From: Candidatus Nitrosopumilus sp.
Lineage (GTDB): Archaea > Thermoproteota > Nitrososphaeria > Nitrososphaerales > Nitrosopumilaceae
Direction: 5' to 3'
DNA length: 23,335 bases
Assembly: GCA_029864805.1 (NCBI GenBank)
Contig: JAOTSS010000028.1
Span: 1 to 23,335 of the forward strand
The first letter of the stretch is position 1; the number at the start of each line of letters is the position of its first letter. Below, piece after piece: positions 17,362-23,335 of this stretch. A program made the translations under genes and the position numbers. The notes under the pieces are model-generated. The model was not told the DNA's origin. It did not search any database and saw only the letters and a program-made list of their open reading frames with translations.

Positions 17362-17399
17362 AAACTAGATTCAAACGGTTATTCCAATCATGGTCTTAA
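17358..17399 (+). other. Orphan MKTR start cassette (13-codon ORF)
   Basis: The ATGAAAACTAGA cassette overlaps the preceding TGA exactly as at the real junctions, but the frame reads only MKTRFKRLFQSWS and stops at 17397-17399. No gene body follows. It looks like a cassette left after loss of the downstream gene, or an unfilled end of the array. Confidence 0.55.
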
Positions 17400-17537
17400 A
17401 ATCACTTGATGGCAATCAACTTTAAGAATAGAACCACACCAAGAGTATATCATCAGAAACATTACTGCTACTACGGATAACCATATTAGAAATTTCCATT
17501 TGAAACTAACTTTCCGTAATTTATCAAAAAAACCCAT
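17388..17537 (-). CDS. 49-residue membrane protein
   Basis: The minus-strand ATG at 17537 opens MGFFDKLRKVSFKWKF, then a helix (LIWLSVVAVMFLMIYSW) and a short tail with two Cys. It starts 7 nt after the stop of the minus-strand gene 17545-17787, suggesting a two-gene unit. The basic N-terminus followed by one helix would put the N-terminus inside the cell. It runs tail-to-tail into the plus-strand cluster, overlapping the end of the orphan cassette by 12 bp. Confidence 0.5.
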   Translation of the reverse strand: MGFFDKLRKVSFKWKFLIWLSVVAVMFLMIYSWCGSILKVDCHQVILRP

Positions 17538-17544
17538 AATTCTT

Positions 17545-17787
17545 CTATGACATTTCTCTTTTTACTTTACTGTATAACACAATCTGGATCGCTATTATTA
17601 TTCCAAATATGGCCAATGCCACTCCCAACGCAAAACTAATTTCAGATGCAGGAAACACTGATGAAATGAACATCTGAATGATTATCCCTATTCCTGCAAT
17701 GATTAACATTATCAAAATTTTCTTGTTCACATAACTCAAATTTTTTAAAACTGTTTTAAATTTACTAAATTCTAAATTTCCCTTCAA
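17545..17787 (-). CDS. Small two-helix membrane protein
   Basis: An 80-residue protein from TTG 17787 (MKGNLEFSKFKTVLKNL). Two hydrophobic helices lie at about 23-43 and 50-72, with a basic tail (SKVKREMS). No in-frame ATG precedes the first helix, so TTG is the best start. Probably co-transcribed with the 49-residue gene downstream. No family recognised. Confidence 0.6.
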   Translation of the reverse strand: MKGNLEFSKFKTVLKNLSYVNKKILIMLIIAGIGIIIQMFISSVFPASEISFALGVALAIFGIIIAIQIVLYSKVKREMS

Positions 17788-17870
17788 GTTCTATCTAGGT
17801 CCCTGATAGATCCAAAAATAATTTGAAAGTTCAACAATAGATGTTAAGGAAATTTTATGCTGAAAGAATC

Positions 17871-17965
17871 TTCCACGTGGGTGCAGTATTTACTTCCTAA
17901 ACTATATCCCCAGCACAACACGTATGGGATATAGTTAAGGAGGAAATTATTACACCCACGTGGAA
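17871..17965. repeat. 95-bp near-palindrome with perfect 13-bp terminal inverted repeats
   Basis: The ends TTCCACGTGGGTG (17871-17883) and CACCCACGTGGAA (17953-17965) are perfect inverted repeats. Inside, AACTATATCCC (17900-17910) pairs with GGGATATAGTT (17926-17936), leaving a 15-nt asymmetric loop CAGCACAACACGTAT. The whole could fold as one long hairpin. It has no coding capacity. It may be a MITE-like element, a recombination site or a structured RNA; the loop-plus-right-arm recurs at 229-283. Confidence 0.75.
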
Positions 17966-18014
17966 CTGTCGAAAATATAAAAAATGAAAAAAAACTGATT
18001 TGTATGCTTGAAGA

Positions 18015-18263
18015 TTAATCTTCTTGATCTAAGAGAATTCCCAGTTTCTTGATTGTCATCTCTTCTTGCTTGAGATGTTTTTTCAACAGATTCTGATGAT
18101 CACGTCTGTGCTTTTGAAACACTTGACGCAGTCTTGCTCTTGTTTTTGCATTTTTTAATTGCTTGTCGTAATCAGTATGTAGTTTTTTGATACTCTGACC
18201 TAAATCACCCAGAGTCTTTTTTCCACTGGATGAAACGGCAGTTATAATTGATTTTGAAGTCAT
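18015..18263 (-). CDS. Small basic helical protein
   Basis: An 82-residue protein if started at ATG 18263 (MTSKSIITAVSSSGKK); a TTG nine codons upstream (18290) is possible. It is strongly helical, with coiled-coil character from about 25 to the end (LGQSIKKLHTDYDKQLKNAK, RLRQVFQKHRRDHQNLL), and rich in Lys, Arg and Gln. No helix-turn-helix, membrane segment or signal peptide. I do not recognise a family. Confidence 0.6.
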   Translation of the reverse strand: MTSKSIITAVSSSGKKTLGDLGQSIKKLHTDYDKQLKNAKTRARLRQVFQKHRRDHQNLLKKHLKQEEMTIKKLGILLDQED

Positions 18264-18523
18264 GAATGAATCGAATGAAACTCCATACAAAAGTCAGTTT
18301 GGTACAAAATATTAGACCGTACCATGAATAATGCAGGCATTTGAAAAAGAGAAAAGAGAGTTAGTTACCAGTAACTAAATCCCAGATGAATCCAAAGAAT
18401 TCCCTTACCATGTCTTGATTTTCAAAAAAAGTAGATAATTTCAGATCTAAAAATTCATTGACCCAGATCGAACAAAATTTCAATCAAACAATTCTAGTCC
18501 AAACTTAAGCAATGTAAAATTCC
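18264..18523. other. Intergenic region with two small inverted repeats
   Basis: No gene seen. It contains TGGTAC...GTACCA (18300-18324, 13-nt centre) just upstream of the minus-strand gene, and TTAGTTACCAGTAACTAA (18361-18378), two perfect 8-bp arms around CA. Either could be a regulator site; no binding protein is evident. Confidence 0.4.
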
Positions 18524-18619
18524 ATGGTAGGATTATGCTCAAAATGCTACACGTCCGGTGTATCTCTTGTTTTACATGAAGAAACATTTGAAGCAATATG
18601 TGACAAGTGTAGAAACTAG
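18524..18619 (+). CDS. 31-residue zinc-ribbon micro-protein
   Basis: The ATG at 18524 opens a 31-codon ORF with CSKC at residues 5-8 and CDKC at 26-29 (MVGLCSKCYTSG...FEAICDKCRN). Two CxxC pairs 17 residues apart are the ligand set of a minimal zinc ribbon. ACTTAAGC about 18 bp upstream could be a TATA element for a near-leaderless transcript. It faces a second zinc-ribbon gene convergently, 58 bp away. At this length chance cannot be ruled out, but the paired CxxC motifs argue for a real protein or the surviving end of one. Confidence 0.5.
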   Translation: MVGLCSKCYTSGVSLVLHEETFEAICDKCRN

Positions 18620-18677
18620 GCATCCATTGTCAAACAAGTCAGGTCACTGCGAATAGATGAGAACAATTGTGATTTGC

Positions 18678-18896
18678 CTATATTCTTTTTATCTTCTGCA
18701 ATACCATCAATTTGTGCCTTGTTTGCGTGCCCTTTGGTTTTGTCCTTAAAACATAACTGCAACATGGGCAATGCTTGCCGTCCCAATCTATGAAAATCTC
18801 ACATATTGAACATCTTTTTTGACCCAACTCATACCTGCTGTTTATTCCAAAAGGCTTGTTTGCCTTGTATCTGATACATGTGCCTTTACATGTCAT
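18678..18896 (-). CDS. Small zinc-ribbon protein of thaumarchaeal type
   Basis: A 72-residue protein started at ATG 18896 (MTCKGTCIRYKANKP); an upstream in-frame TTG at 18911 adds five residues. It has Cys at MTCKGTC, CSIC and CPCC; the last two pairs (RCSICEIFIDWDGKHCPCC) form the zinc-ribbon core, and the basic tail (LRTKPKGTQTRHKLMV) suggests nucleic-acid binding. The pattern resembles short zinc-ribbon proteins found in many copies in Nitrosopumilus-type genomes. That is from memory of the family, and no target is known. Confidence 0.7.
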   Translation of the reverse strand: MTCKGTCIRYKANKPFGINSRYELGQKRCSICEIFIDWDGKHCPCCSYVLRTKPKGTQTRHKLMVLQKIKRI

Positions 18897-18992
18897 GAAT
18901 AAAAGAATCAATTCAGGAATTTATGAATCTAAAGAACAATGCATTGCAATTAATTATCGAGTAAAATCCAACTGAGAAATTCTGAGAAATGC

Positions 18993-19105
18993 TTAAGTTT
19001 CAAAATACCATAATAGATGTAAGAATAAAGTTCACCATTACCCCCTGAGCGAAATGCTCTAAAGGAAACCAAACGGGATTTTGTATGGGCTTTGTTCTTT
19101 TTATT
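18993..19105 (+). ncRNA. Possible small structured RNA with its own promoter
   Basis: CTTAAGTTT at about 18992-19000 would place a start near 19020. The segment 19030-19095 is less AT-rich than its surroundings (ACCATTACCCCCTGAGC, GGAAACCAAACGGG) and has no open frame. GAGC (19047-19050) and GCTC (19056-19059) form a short hairpin around GAAAT. A T-rich run (19095-19105) could end transcription. It also lies about 125 bp upstream of a USP gene, so it could be a leader element. No Rfam family is recognised. Confidence 0.3.
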
Positions 19106-19228
19106 CTGTGTCAATATTATTTTAAAATAAACAATCTAATGTCGTTTTTTACTTCTGTTATTTCACATCCACATGAAAAAATTATAATTACTCTCTAGTT
19201 TAAATTCAGGATGATGGATTATTGAATC

Positions 19229-19672
19229 ATGAGTAATGAATTTAATTTTGAATCAATTCTGGTACCTTACAATGCAACACCGGGTGCCGAACGAGGACTA
19301 CAGGCTGCAATAGAACTTGCAAAAAAACTTAATGGACAAATCACTTTATTGACATGTATTGAAAGCCAATCAATATTGGCATTTTTCATAAAACAAGAAA
19401 AGAAACAGGAATTTGAACATGAAAAGAAACTCATAGAGTCAGAACTAAAAAAAATCGAATCCAAAATAAAAGAATTAAAAAAGCCAATAAAGCATGTGGT
19501 TCTAAAATCATCATTTGCACCATCAACCATTGTTGAATATGTTGAGAAAAACAATATTGACACAGTTGTCATAGGCCAAACAAAAATGATTGGTACTGAA
19601 GGAAAATATCATGAAAGCATGGCAAACTATCTCCTAAATGATCTAGTATGCCCTCTTTTAGTGGTTAAATGA
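19229..19672 (+). CDS. Universal stress protein, USP family
   Basis: A 147-residue single USP domain. It opens with FESILVPYNATPGAERGLQAAIELAKK, has ITLLTC on the second strand, a long charged helical insert (about 55-90), then DTVVIGQ and CPLLVVK at the C-terminus. In ATP-binding USPs the first strand ends in Asp and a G-x2-G-x9-G-S/T loop follows; here Asn16 replaces the Asp and the loop is altered (GQTKMIGTEGKYHES), so nucleotide binding is uncertain. ATG start. A second USP follows with a decayed copy between them. The usual role is stress response or protein regulation; the client is unknown. Confidence 0.88.
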   Translation: MSNEFNFESILVPYNATPGAERGLQAAIELAKKLNGQITLLTCIESQSILAFFIKQEKKQEFEHEKKLIESELKKIESKIKELKKPIKHVVLKSSFAPSTIVEYVEKNNIDTVVIGQTKMIGTEGKYHESMANYLLNDLVCPLLVVK

Positions 19673-19689
19673 TGAAAAAACTGCTGTAA

Positions 19690-19797
19690 TTAGGCAGTGT
19701 TTCAAGAAAAGTTGTTGAAAATGTAAATTGTCCTGTAACTCTGGTGGATGTTGAGAATTTGCGAGAAAGATGTCAAGCGTTTTTAATCATATTTTAG
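19690..19797 (+). pseudogene. USP C-terminal remnant
   Basis: An open frame without a start reads GSVSRKVVENVNCPVTLVDV, the classic last helix and strand of a USP (G-S-x-S-x-x-V...C-P-V-x-L-V). It is preceded in frame by a stop at 19687-19689 and its tail runs into the start of the next USP gene at 19770. It is the end of a lost USP copy, more canonical than the two intact genes beside it. Confidence 0.65.
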
Positions 19798-20204
19798 TGC
19801 CATGCAATTGGACACCAGGAGCACAAAAGGCATTCAAAAAAGCGGTGAAACTAGCAGAAATATGTCAGGCCAAAATTACGATACTCACTTGTCTTGAAGA
19901 TTGTCGTACTTTCGGATTTTTTAAGACCAAGGCAAGCAAGCAAGAGTTTGAAAAGGAAAGAAGACTACTAGAAAAACAACACACAGACATGAAAAATCTT
20001 GCCAGCAGATTTGTTTTAGTGGATTCGAAAATAGTAAAAAATGGTAAAGCATCTGAGAAAATACTTGAATTTGCAGACAGACATAATGCAGATCTGATCA
20101 TATTGGGGAAAAAGAAACACTCAACACATTATGAAAAGATGCATTATCATAGTACTATGGAGTCCATATTCAGAAATGCTCGCTGTGCCATTTTGATTGT
20201 GTAA
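19770..20204 (+). CDS. Universal stress protein, USP family
   Basis: A 144-residue single USP domain, ATG start. It is a paralogue of the 19229 gene: FNHILVPCNWTPGAQKAFKKAVKLAE aligns with its N-terminus, then ITILTCLED. A charged helical insert (about 50-80) is shared. Near the end, ADLIILGKKKHSTHYEKMHYHST replaces the usual glycine-rich ATP loop and carries three His, and CAILIV closes the fold. As in the paralogue, Asn stands where ATP-binding USPs have Asp. Confidence 0.88.
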   Translation: MSSVFNHILVPCNWTPGAQKAFKKAVKLAEICQAKITILTCLEDCRTFGFFKTKASKQEFEKERRLLEKQHTDMKNLASRFVLVDSKIVKNGKASEKILEFADRHNADLIILGKKKHSTHYEKMHYHSTMESIFRNARCAILIV

Positions 20205-20266
20205 GAACAACACAAGGACAGAATATCATGATTGAAAATTCCAGGTAATTTAATAATAAATGGAAA

Positions 20267-20271
20267 AGGAG
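20267..20271 (+). promoter_or_regulatory. Shine-Dalgarno AGGAG supporting a TTG start
   Basis: AGGAG is 8 nt before TTG 20280. The next in-frame ATG is far inside the conserved region, so this site decides for the TTG. Confidence 0.6.
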
Positions 20272-20279
20272 TCAGATAA

Positions 20280-21290
20280 TTGAAAAAGATAGAAGTGACA
20301 TCCTATGCCGACAAATGTCAGTTCATAGAGAGATTTCTTTCAAAAAAAGACATCCCATATCAGAAAATCGAAGGCAAGACATTTGAGGATGTAGAGTTAC
20401 ACCGATACATCATTACAGTACCTGACGACCTGGCTTCAAACATCATTGAGAGCATTTCAAAAATTGTGAACACAAAACAACGAGACATATTCATAACAAC
20501 AAACAAAATTGATGCCACAGTATCTGAATATCTGCATGATCTTGCAGGGAAAATAAAAAAACCAAAAAAGAGACCGCAAGTAGTGGAGGAACTCATCCCC
20601 CAAACTGAACCCTTTGTTCATTTTAAAAAGGATCTCTTCTTTATGATAATGATATCCACTGTAATAGCATCAGCAGGATTGTACATGAACAGTCCTGCAG
20701 TAGTTATTGGCGCAATGCTAATCTCCCCTCTAATTGGACCCCTGACTGCTTTTTCGTTTAACGCCGCAATTGGAAGACCGGAAAAAATGCTGAAGTCGTT
20801 TGTTTCGGGATTTATTTTGATCATTACAATAGTTGCGGTAAGCTCTGCTGTTTCTCTTATTGCAATACAGTTTGTGGAACTTCCAATCACGAACGAGATC
20901 GAGATCAGAACAACGCCTTCTCCTGTTGACGTAGTCATGGGAATATTGTTGGGTGTTGCTGCAGGAATTGCCATGGTGTCTATAATTCCAGGCATTTTGG
21001 TAGGAGTCGCCATCGCTGCCGCATTAGTTCCACCAGCAACCGTAATTGGGATTGGTTTGGCATTATTTGATTTTGACATATTCAGTGGTTCGTTGTTACT
21101 TACGTCATCAAACGTTGTGGGTTTGGTTTTGGGTTGTACAATTGTCTTTTTTTTGAAGGGAATTACTCCCAGAAAGTATCATGAAAGAGCAGTGGCAAAA
21201 AAATATTTGGTTGGCACCATAATCCTTTACATATGTTTGGGAATACTTTTGACCGTGCTTAGTGTATTCTTTGCAGATGTTCTATTTTGA
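20280..21290 (+). CDS. DUF389 family membrane protein
   Basis: A 336-residue protein from TTG. Residues 1-110 are a soluble alpha/beta domain (KKIEVTSYADKCQFIERFL). From about 118 come roughly six membrane helices. The family hallmark lies at about 138-155: PAVVIGAMLISPLIGPLTAF. Further on are glycine/alanine-rich helices (VVMGILLGVAAGIAMVSIIPG; VAIAAALVPPATVIGIGLAL). The family's biochemical role is not established as far as I know. It follows two USP genes, and a further USP remnant begins at its stop codon, a context suggesting stress-linked membrane function; that is inference. Confidence 0.88.
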   Translation: MKKIEVTSYADKCQFIERFLSKKDIPYQKIEGKTFEDVELHRYIITVPDDLASNIIESISKIVNTKQRDIFITTNKIDATVSEYLHDLAGKIKKPKKRPQVVEELIPQTEPFVHFKKDLFFMIMISTVIASAGLYMNSPAVVIGAMLISPLIGPLTAFSFNAAIGRPEKMLKSFVSGFILIITIVAVSSAVSLIAIQFVELPITNEIEIRTTPSPVDVVMGILLGVAAGIAMVSIIPGILVGVAIAAALVPPATVIGIGLALFDFDIFSGSLLLTSSNVVGLVLGCTIVFFLKGITPRKYHERAVAKKYLVGTIILYICLGILLTVLSVFFADVLF

Positions 21291-21451
21291 TAATTCTTCC
21301 AATAGATTCAGAGATTGCTCTACCTTGGACTGTACAATTTTCAGGGCAATTTCAAATCTGCCCTGAGAACCATGTTGGAGAGATTTTACTTGAAAGTATT
21401 TCTGATCATGTCACACACCACGCAAATATTCCTGTAGTCATTGTAAAATAA
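21287..21451 (+). pseudogene. USP C-terminal remnant after DUF389 gene
   Basis: A frame opening at TTG 21287, overlapping the DUF389 stop, reads ILPIDSEIALPW..., then HVGEILLESISDHVTHH and ANIPVVIVK, and stops at 21449-21451. The second half is a clear USP C-terminus (G-E-I-L-L-x-S-I-S-D-H-V-x-H-H...P-V-V-I-V-K). The N-terminal two-thirds of the domain are missing. Confidence 0.6.
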
Positions 21452-21483
21452 TAAAACCCTGAGCCAATGATGAAAAACCAATT

Positions 21484-21489
21484 TTTAAA
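21484..21489 (+). promoter_or_regulatory. TATA box for the P-loop kinase gene
   Basis: TTTAAA is centred about 26 bp before GTG 21513, the usual archaeal TATA distance for a leaderless transcript. This favours GTG 21513 over ATG 21522. Confidence 0.5.
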
Positions 21490-21512
21490 TCATATTCAAT
21501 AATCTAATTGAT

Positions 21513-21938
21513 GTGCCACAAATGGAATATGTCTTGATGATTGGCGTGACACTGAGTGGCAAGACAAGGTACAGAAAGACAAATTTTGATCATGAGGTTA
21601 TTGCATTGTCGTATTTTGACAACAGCAGGAAAAAAGAGCTCAAATACATCGAAGAATGCCTCAAGAAAGGGAAAAACATCGTGGTAGACGATACAAATTT
21701 GACTCGAGAGATAAGAAAACAACACATAGATCTTGCAAAAAAATATCATGCCAAGGTAATTGGAATTTTCATGAATACGTCAGCGGGGTTGCTCTACCAA
21801 AGAAGGATGAGAAAGCAGGATCCCTTCCCGCTAGTGGTCATTAACAAGCAGCTAAAAGATTTGGAGACTCCAACCAAAGAGGAGGGTTTTGATATGCTTG
21901 TTGTAAAAAAGGACTATGTGGAACCAAGGGACACCTAG
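21513..21938 (+). CDS. P-loop kinase of the polynucleotide-kinase-like (AAA_33) type
   Basis: A 141-residue protein. Walker A GVTLSGKT at 11-18 follows a short first strand (YVLMI). VVDDTNLT at 57-64 matches the D-x-T-N motif of polynucleotide-kinase-like and zeta-type P-loop kinases. An arginine-rich lid (YQRRMRKQ at 95-102) could contact phosphate. The known reaction of the class is NTP-dependent phosphorylation of a small molecule or nucleic-acid 5' end; the substrate here cannot be told. The length is typical of the stand-alone kinase domain. GTG start chosen from the TATA spacing. It appears monocistronic. Confidence 0.82.
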   Translation: MPQMEYVLMIGVTLSGKTRYRKTNFDHEVIALSYFDNSRKKELKYIEECLKKGKNIVVDDTNLTREIRKQHIDLAKKYHAKVIGIFMNTSAGLLYQRRMRKQDPFPLVVINKQLKDLETPTKEEGFDMLVVKKDYVEPRDT

Positions 21939-22169
21939 TTCATCTGCAGATGTTCCCAAACTCGATTCATGATTATCCATTTTGATCATATTTTAAACTT
22001 ACAAGAACCAGTTTTGTCATTATCAAAACAATAATTATGACACTAAGCACACGTAGCTCACACATTAATTAAACGAGTTTGCCAATTTGTCTTTTAATTT
22101 TATTTTATAGTCAATTTCAATATTGAGATTTGTGTTCATACTATCATCTAGAAAAGAGCATTTTTCCCT

Positions 22170-22403
22170 ATGCTTCAAAACAGATTCAAGAAAATACTTG
22201 TTGGGACAGATGGTTCTGCAAAATCAATACGTGGATTGAATCAGGCCACATCACTTGGAAGACAGTCACAAGTAATAATCACGGGAATTCATGTGTTGCC
22301 AGAATTTCTGCCATCTTAATGTGTGAATCAATATGGTGATAAAATCATTATTTCAAACCATCAAGTAACTAATCTGATAAAATCAGCAAAAAAATTATTT
22401 TAA
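22170..22403 (+). pseudogene. USP N-terminal remnant with in-frame stop
   Basis: The ATG at 22170 opens FKKILVGTDGSAKSIRGLNQA..., then VIITGIHVLPEFLPS, a canonical USP first half that keeps the ATP-site Asp (T-D-G-S). A TAA at 22317-22319 ends it after 49 codons. In the same frame the following bases read VNQYGDKIIISNHQ...LIKSAKKI, as the middle of a USP would, before similarity fades near the convergent PAC2 gene. The C-terminal half is gone. Confidence 0.7.
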
Positions 22404-22413
22404 CTTTCGTTGA

Positions 22414-23136
22414 TCATGCAATTCCTGCTGGCGGCATTGATGCGGGTGTTCCTGATGTATTCTCAAAATATTTTCTAGTTTCTTCTATCATTTTCTGATT
22501 ATTCTTGCCTATTCTTTCAAGCTTTTCCTCGAATTCTTCAGTTTCTACTTTAACCTTCATGATTTCTGCAAGCGTCTTAATGGATTTTATTATGGCATCG
22601 TCGTCAGGCATCATCATTCTGCAAGTGGTATACAAAACAATACCTGCTGCATCCGAATTCTTCAACGCAGAAATTACGCTTGCATCAGCACCAAGTATTG
22701 TTGCACCTGGAATCAATGGCAACTTGTATTCATCACAAAGGGCTTTTGAGTTCTTGTTGACTGCCAGGCCATATGAAATGGGGTTATCTTTGAAATCCTC
22801 ACCCACTTCCAATCCGCGCGGAATGATTATTTTTTTAATGTTATTTGTTTTGGCAAATTCCAGTGATTTTGTTATTAAATCATAAGTTGCAATTGGACTC
22901 AATGGAATGTCCCCTAAAATGGCATAAATGTTATCCTTGTTGTAGATTCGAACTGGTCCAAAGATGTTCCCATCATTGATTATGTATGCCGGAGAAATCT
23001 TTGAAATTTCTAGTTCCCCTATGTCTTTCATCTGCAATTGAGTAATCAGGTAGGATGCTGCAAAAGATCCTACCAGCCCTAAGCTGGGAAATGCCACAAT
23101 TAACAATTTCTCGCTCTGCATCTCTTCTGAACTCAT
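22414..23136 (-). CDS. PAC2 family protein (proteasome assembly chaperone-like)
   Basis: A 240-residue protein, ATG 23136 preferred over an upstream TTG (23142). Family features: LLIVAFPSLGLVGSFAASYLI (about 10-31), the conserved glycine-rich start; IYNKDNIYAILGDIPLSP (about 65-82); IPRGLEVG; and LPLIPGATILGADASVISALK (about 140-160). PAC2-type archaeal proteins include the proteasome assembly factors PbaA/PbaB. A C-terminal hydrophobic-Tyr-x motif, which some of those use to dock on the proteasome, is not seen here (ends PPAGIA). A helical charged segment (about 200-230) precedes the tail. Cytosolic. Confidence 0.85.
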   Translation of the reverse strand: MSSEEMQSEKLLIVAFPSLGLVGSFAASYLITQLQMKDIGELEISKISPAYIINDGNIFGPVRIYNKDNIYAILGDIPLSPIATYDLITKSLEFAKTNNIKKIIIPRGLEVGEDFKDNPISYGLAVNKNSKALCDEYKLPLIPGATILGADASVISALKNSDAAGIVLYTTCRMMMPDDDAIIKSIKTLAEIMKVKVETEEFEEKLERIGKNNQKMIEETRKYFENTSGTPASMPPAGIA

Positions 23137-23297
23137 GATCAATTACTGTCTACTGAAAGCAAATAAAGTACATTTACTTGATTTTCAATTCTGATATGAC
23201 CAAACCTAATTTGATGTAAACTGAGATAAAAAAATATGACAATTGCGTATATTATCATGATAAAAGGGATTGAAGTCTTTGTTCATGTAGAAATGCT

Positions 23298-23335
23298 ATG
23301 AAAAAGTATTACTTTTTCCTAATTCTGGTGGCAAT
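23298..23335 (+). CDS. Partial CDS at the right edge, possible exported protein
   Basis: The ATG at 23298 opens MKKYYFFLILVA and runs off the window. A basic start followed by a hydrophobic run is a typical signal peptide or anchor. Twelve codons are too few to identify a family. Confidence 0.4.
   Translation, partial: MKKYYFFLILVA

Larger units (their letters stand above)
11485..17369 (+). repeat. Recurrent 5' start cassette ATGAARACTAGR (MKTR), ten copies
   Basis: Ten start codons in this cluster share nearly the same first dozen bases: ATGs at 11500, 11871, 13052, 13320, 14240, 14708 (divergent), 15031, 16298, 17089 and 17358. Several also share the bases just upstream, GRAA before the ATG. 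The junctions at 11485-11510 and 14225-14250 differ at one base in 26 and include the Shine-Dalgarno TTGGAG and the last codons (WRKRK) of the upstream gene. Bodies of the proteins are unrelated, so similarity is restricted to gene junctions. Confidence 0.8.

Noticed and set aside
19020..19100. tRNA-like or TPP-riboswitch-like match (CCTGAGC...; GCTCAGGGGG on the opposite strand)
   Set aside because: No cloverleaf or acceptor stem can be drawn on either strand, and the TPP core motifs are incomplete.
20618..21079. Minus-strand ORF of 153 codons inside the DUF389 gene
   Set aside because: It mirrors the glycine/alanine-rich membrane helices of the DUF389 protein and is a shadow frame.
22130..22339. 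Plus-strand ORF of 69 codons
   Set aside because: It overlaps, in another frame, the clear USP remnant starting at 22170, and it matches no family.

Overview
The window is AT-rich archaeal DNA that I would place in an ammonia-oxidising Nitrososphaerota (Thaumarchaeota), close to Nitrosopumilus. This is inferred from an amicyanin-type blue-copper domain, a TIMP/NTR-like secreted protein, a recurring C-terminal motif (SG-x-x-VSEI...PAC-V...RGWG), S-layer-type Ig domains, DUF389 and PAC2 genes, small zinc ribbons, and TTG/GTG or ATGA-coupled starts. No rRNA, tRNA, CRISPR array or integrase/transposase gene was seen.

Left part (about 0.5-7.9 kb): a defence-type module. A large AAA+ ATPase (542-3118, minus) diverges from an McrB/McrC pair (3449-7929, plus). 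The McrB-like motor carries a blue-copper (cupredoxin) domain with an apparently complete type-1 copper site between its DNA-recognition-type modules and its AAA+ GTPase domain. I know of no such arrangement, and it is the main candidate for something new in this window.

Middle spacer (7.93-8.73 kb): no convincing gene, but two unusual arrays with DNA-helical periodicity. One is a decamer array (about 7951-8080, period 10 bp). The other is a CGGAAAGATA/CGAATTGATA array (about 8167-8645) whose CG anchors stay in phase at about 10.6 bp per step over about 44 helical turns.

Secreted/membrane cluster (8.73-17.40 kb, plus): a tight co-directional run of exported or membrane-anchored proteins. Two have TIMP/NTR-like N-terminal domains and others have Ig-like, Cys-rich or polytopic folds. 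Ten starts share the same 5' cassette, ATGAARACTAGR (MKTR), usually overlapping the previous stop as ATGA. The last copy opens a 13-codon ORF with no gene attached. One gene is probably frameshifted in an A6 run.

Right part (17.4-23.3 kb): small minus-strand membrane genes, a 95-bp near-palindrome, two small zinc-ribbon ORFs, a possible ncRNA, two intact universal stress proteins (USP) with at least three USP remnants around them, a DUF389 membrane protein, a P-loop kinase and a PAC2 protein. Half of the 95-bp element recurs in the same orientation at 229-283, so the two copies bracket the whole 17.6-kb accessory block and may mark the ends of a genomic island.
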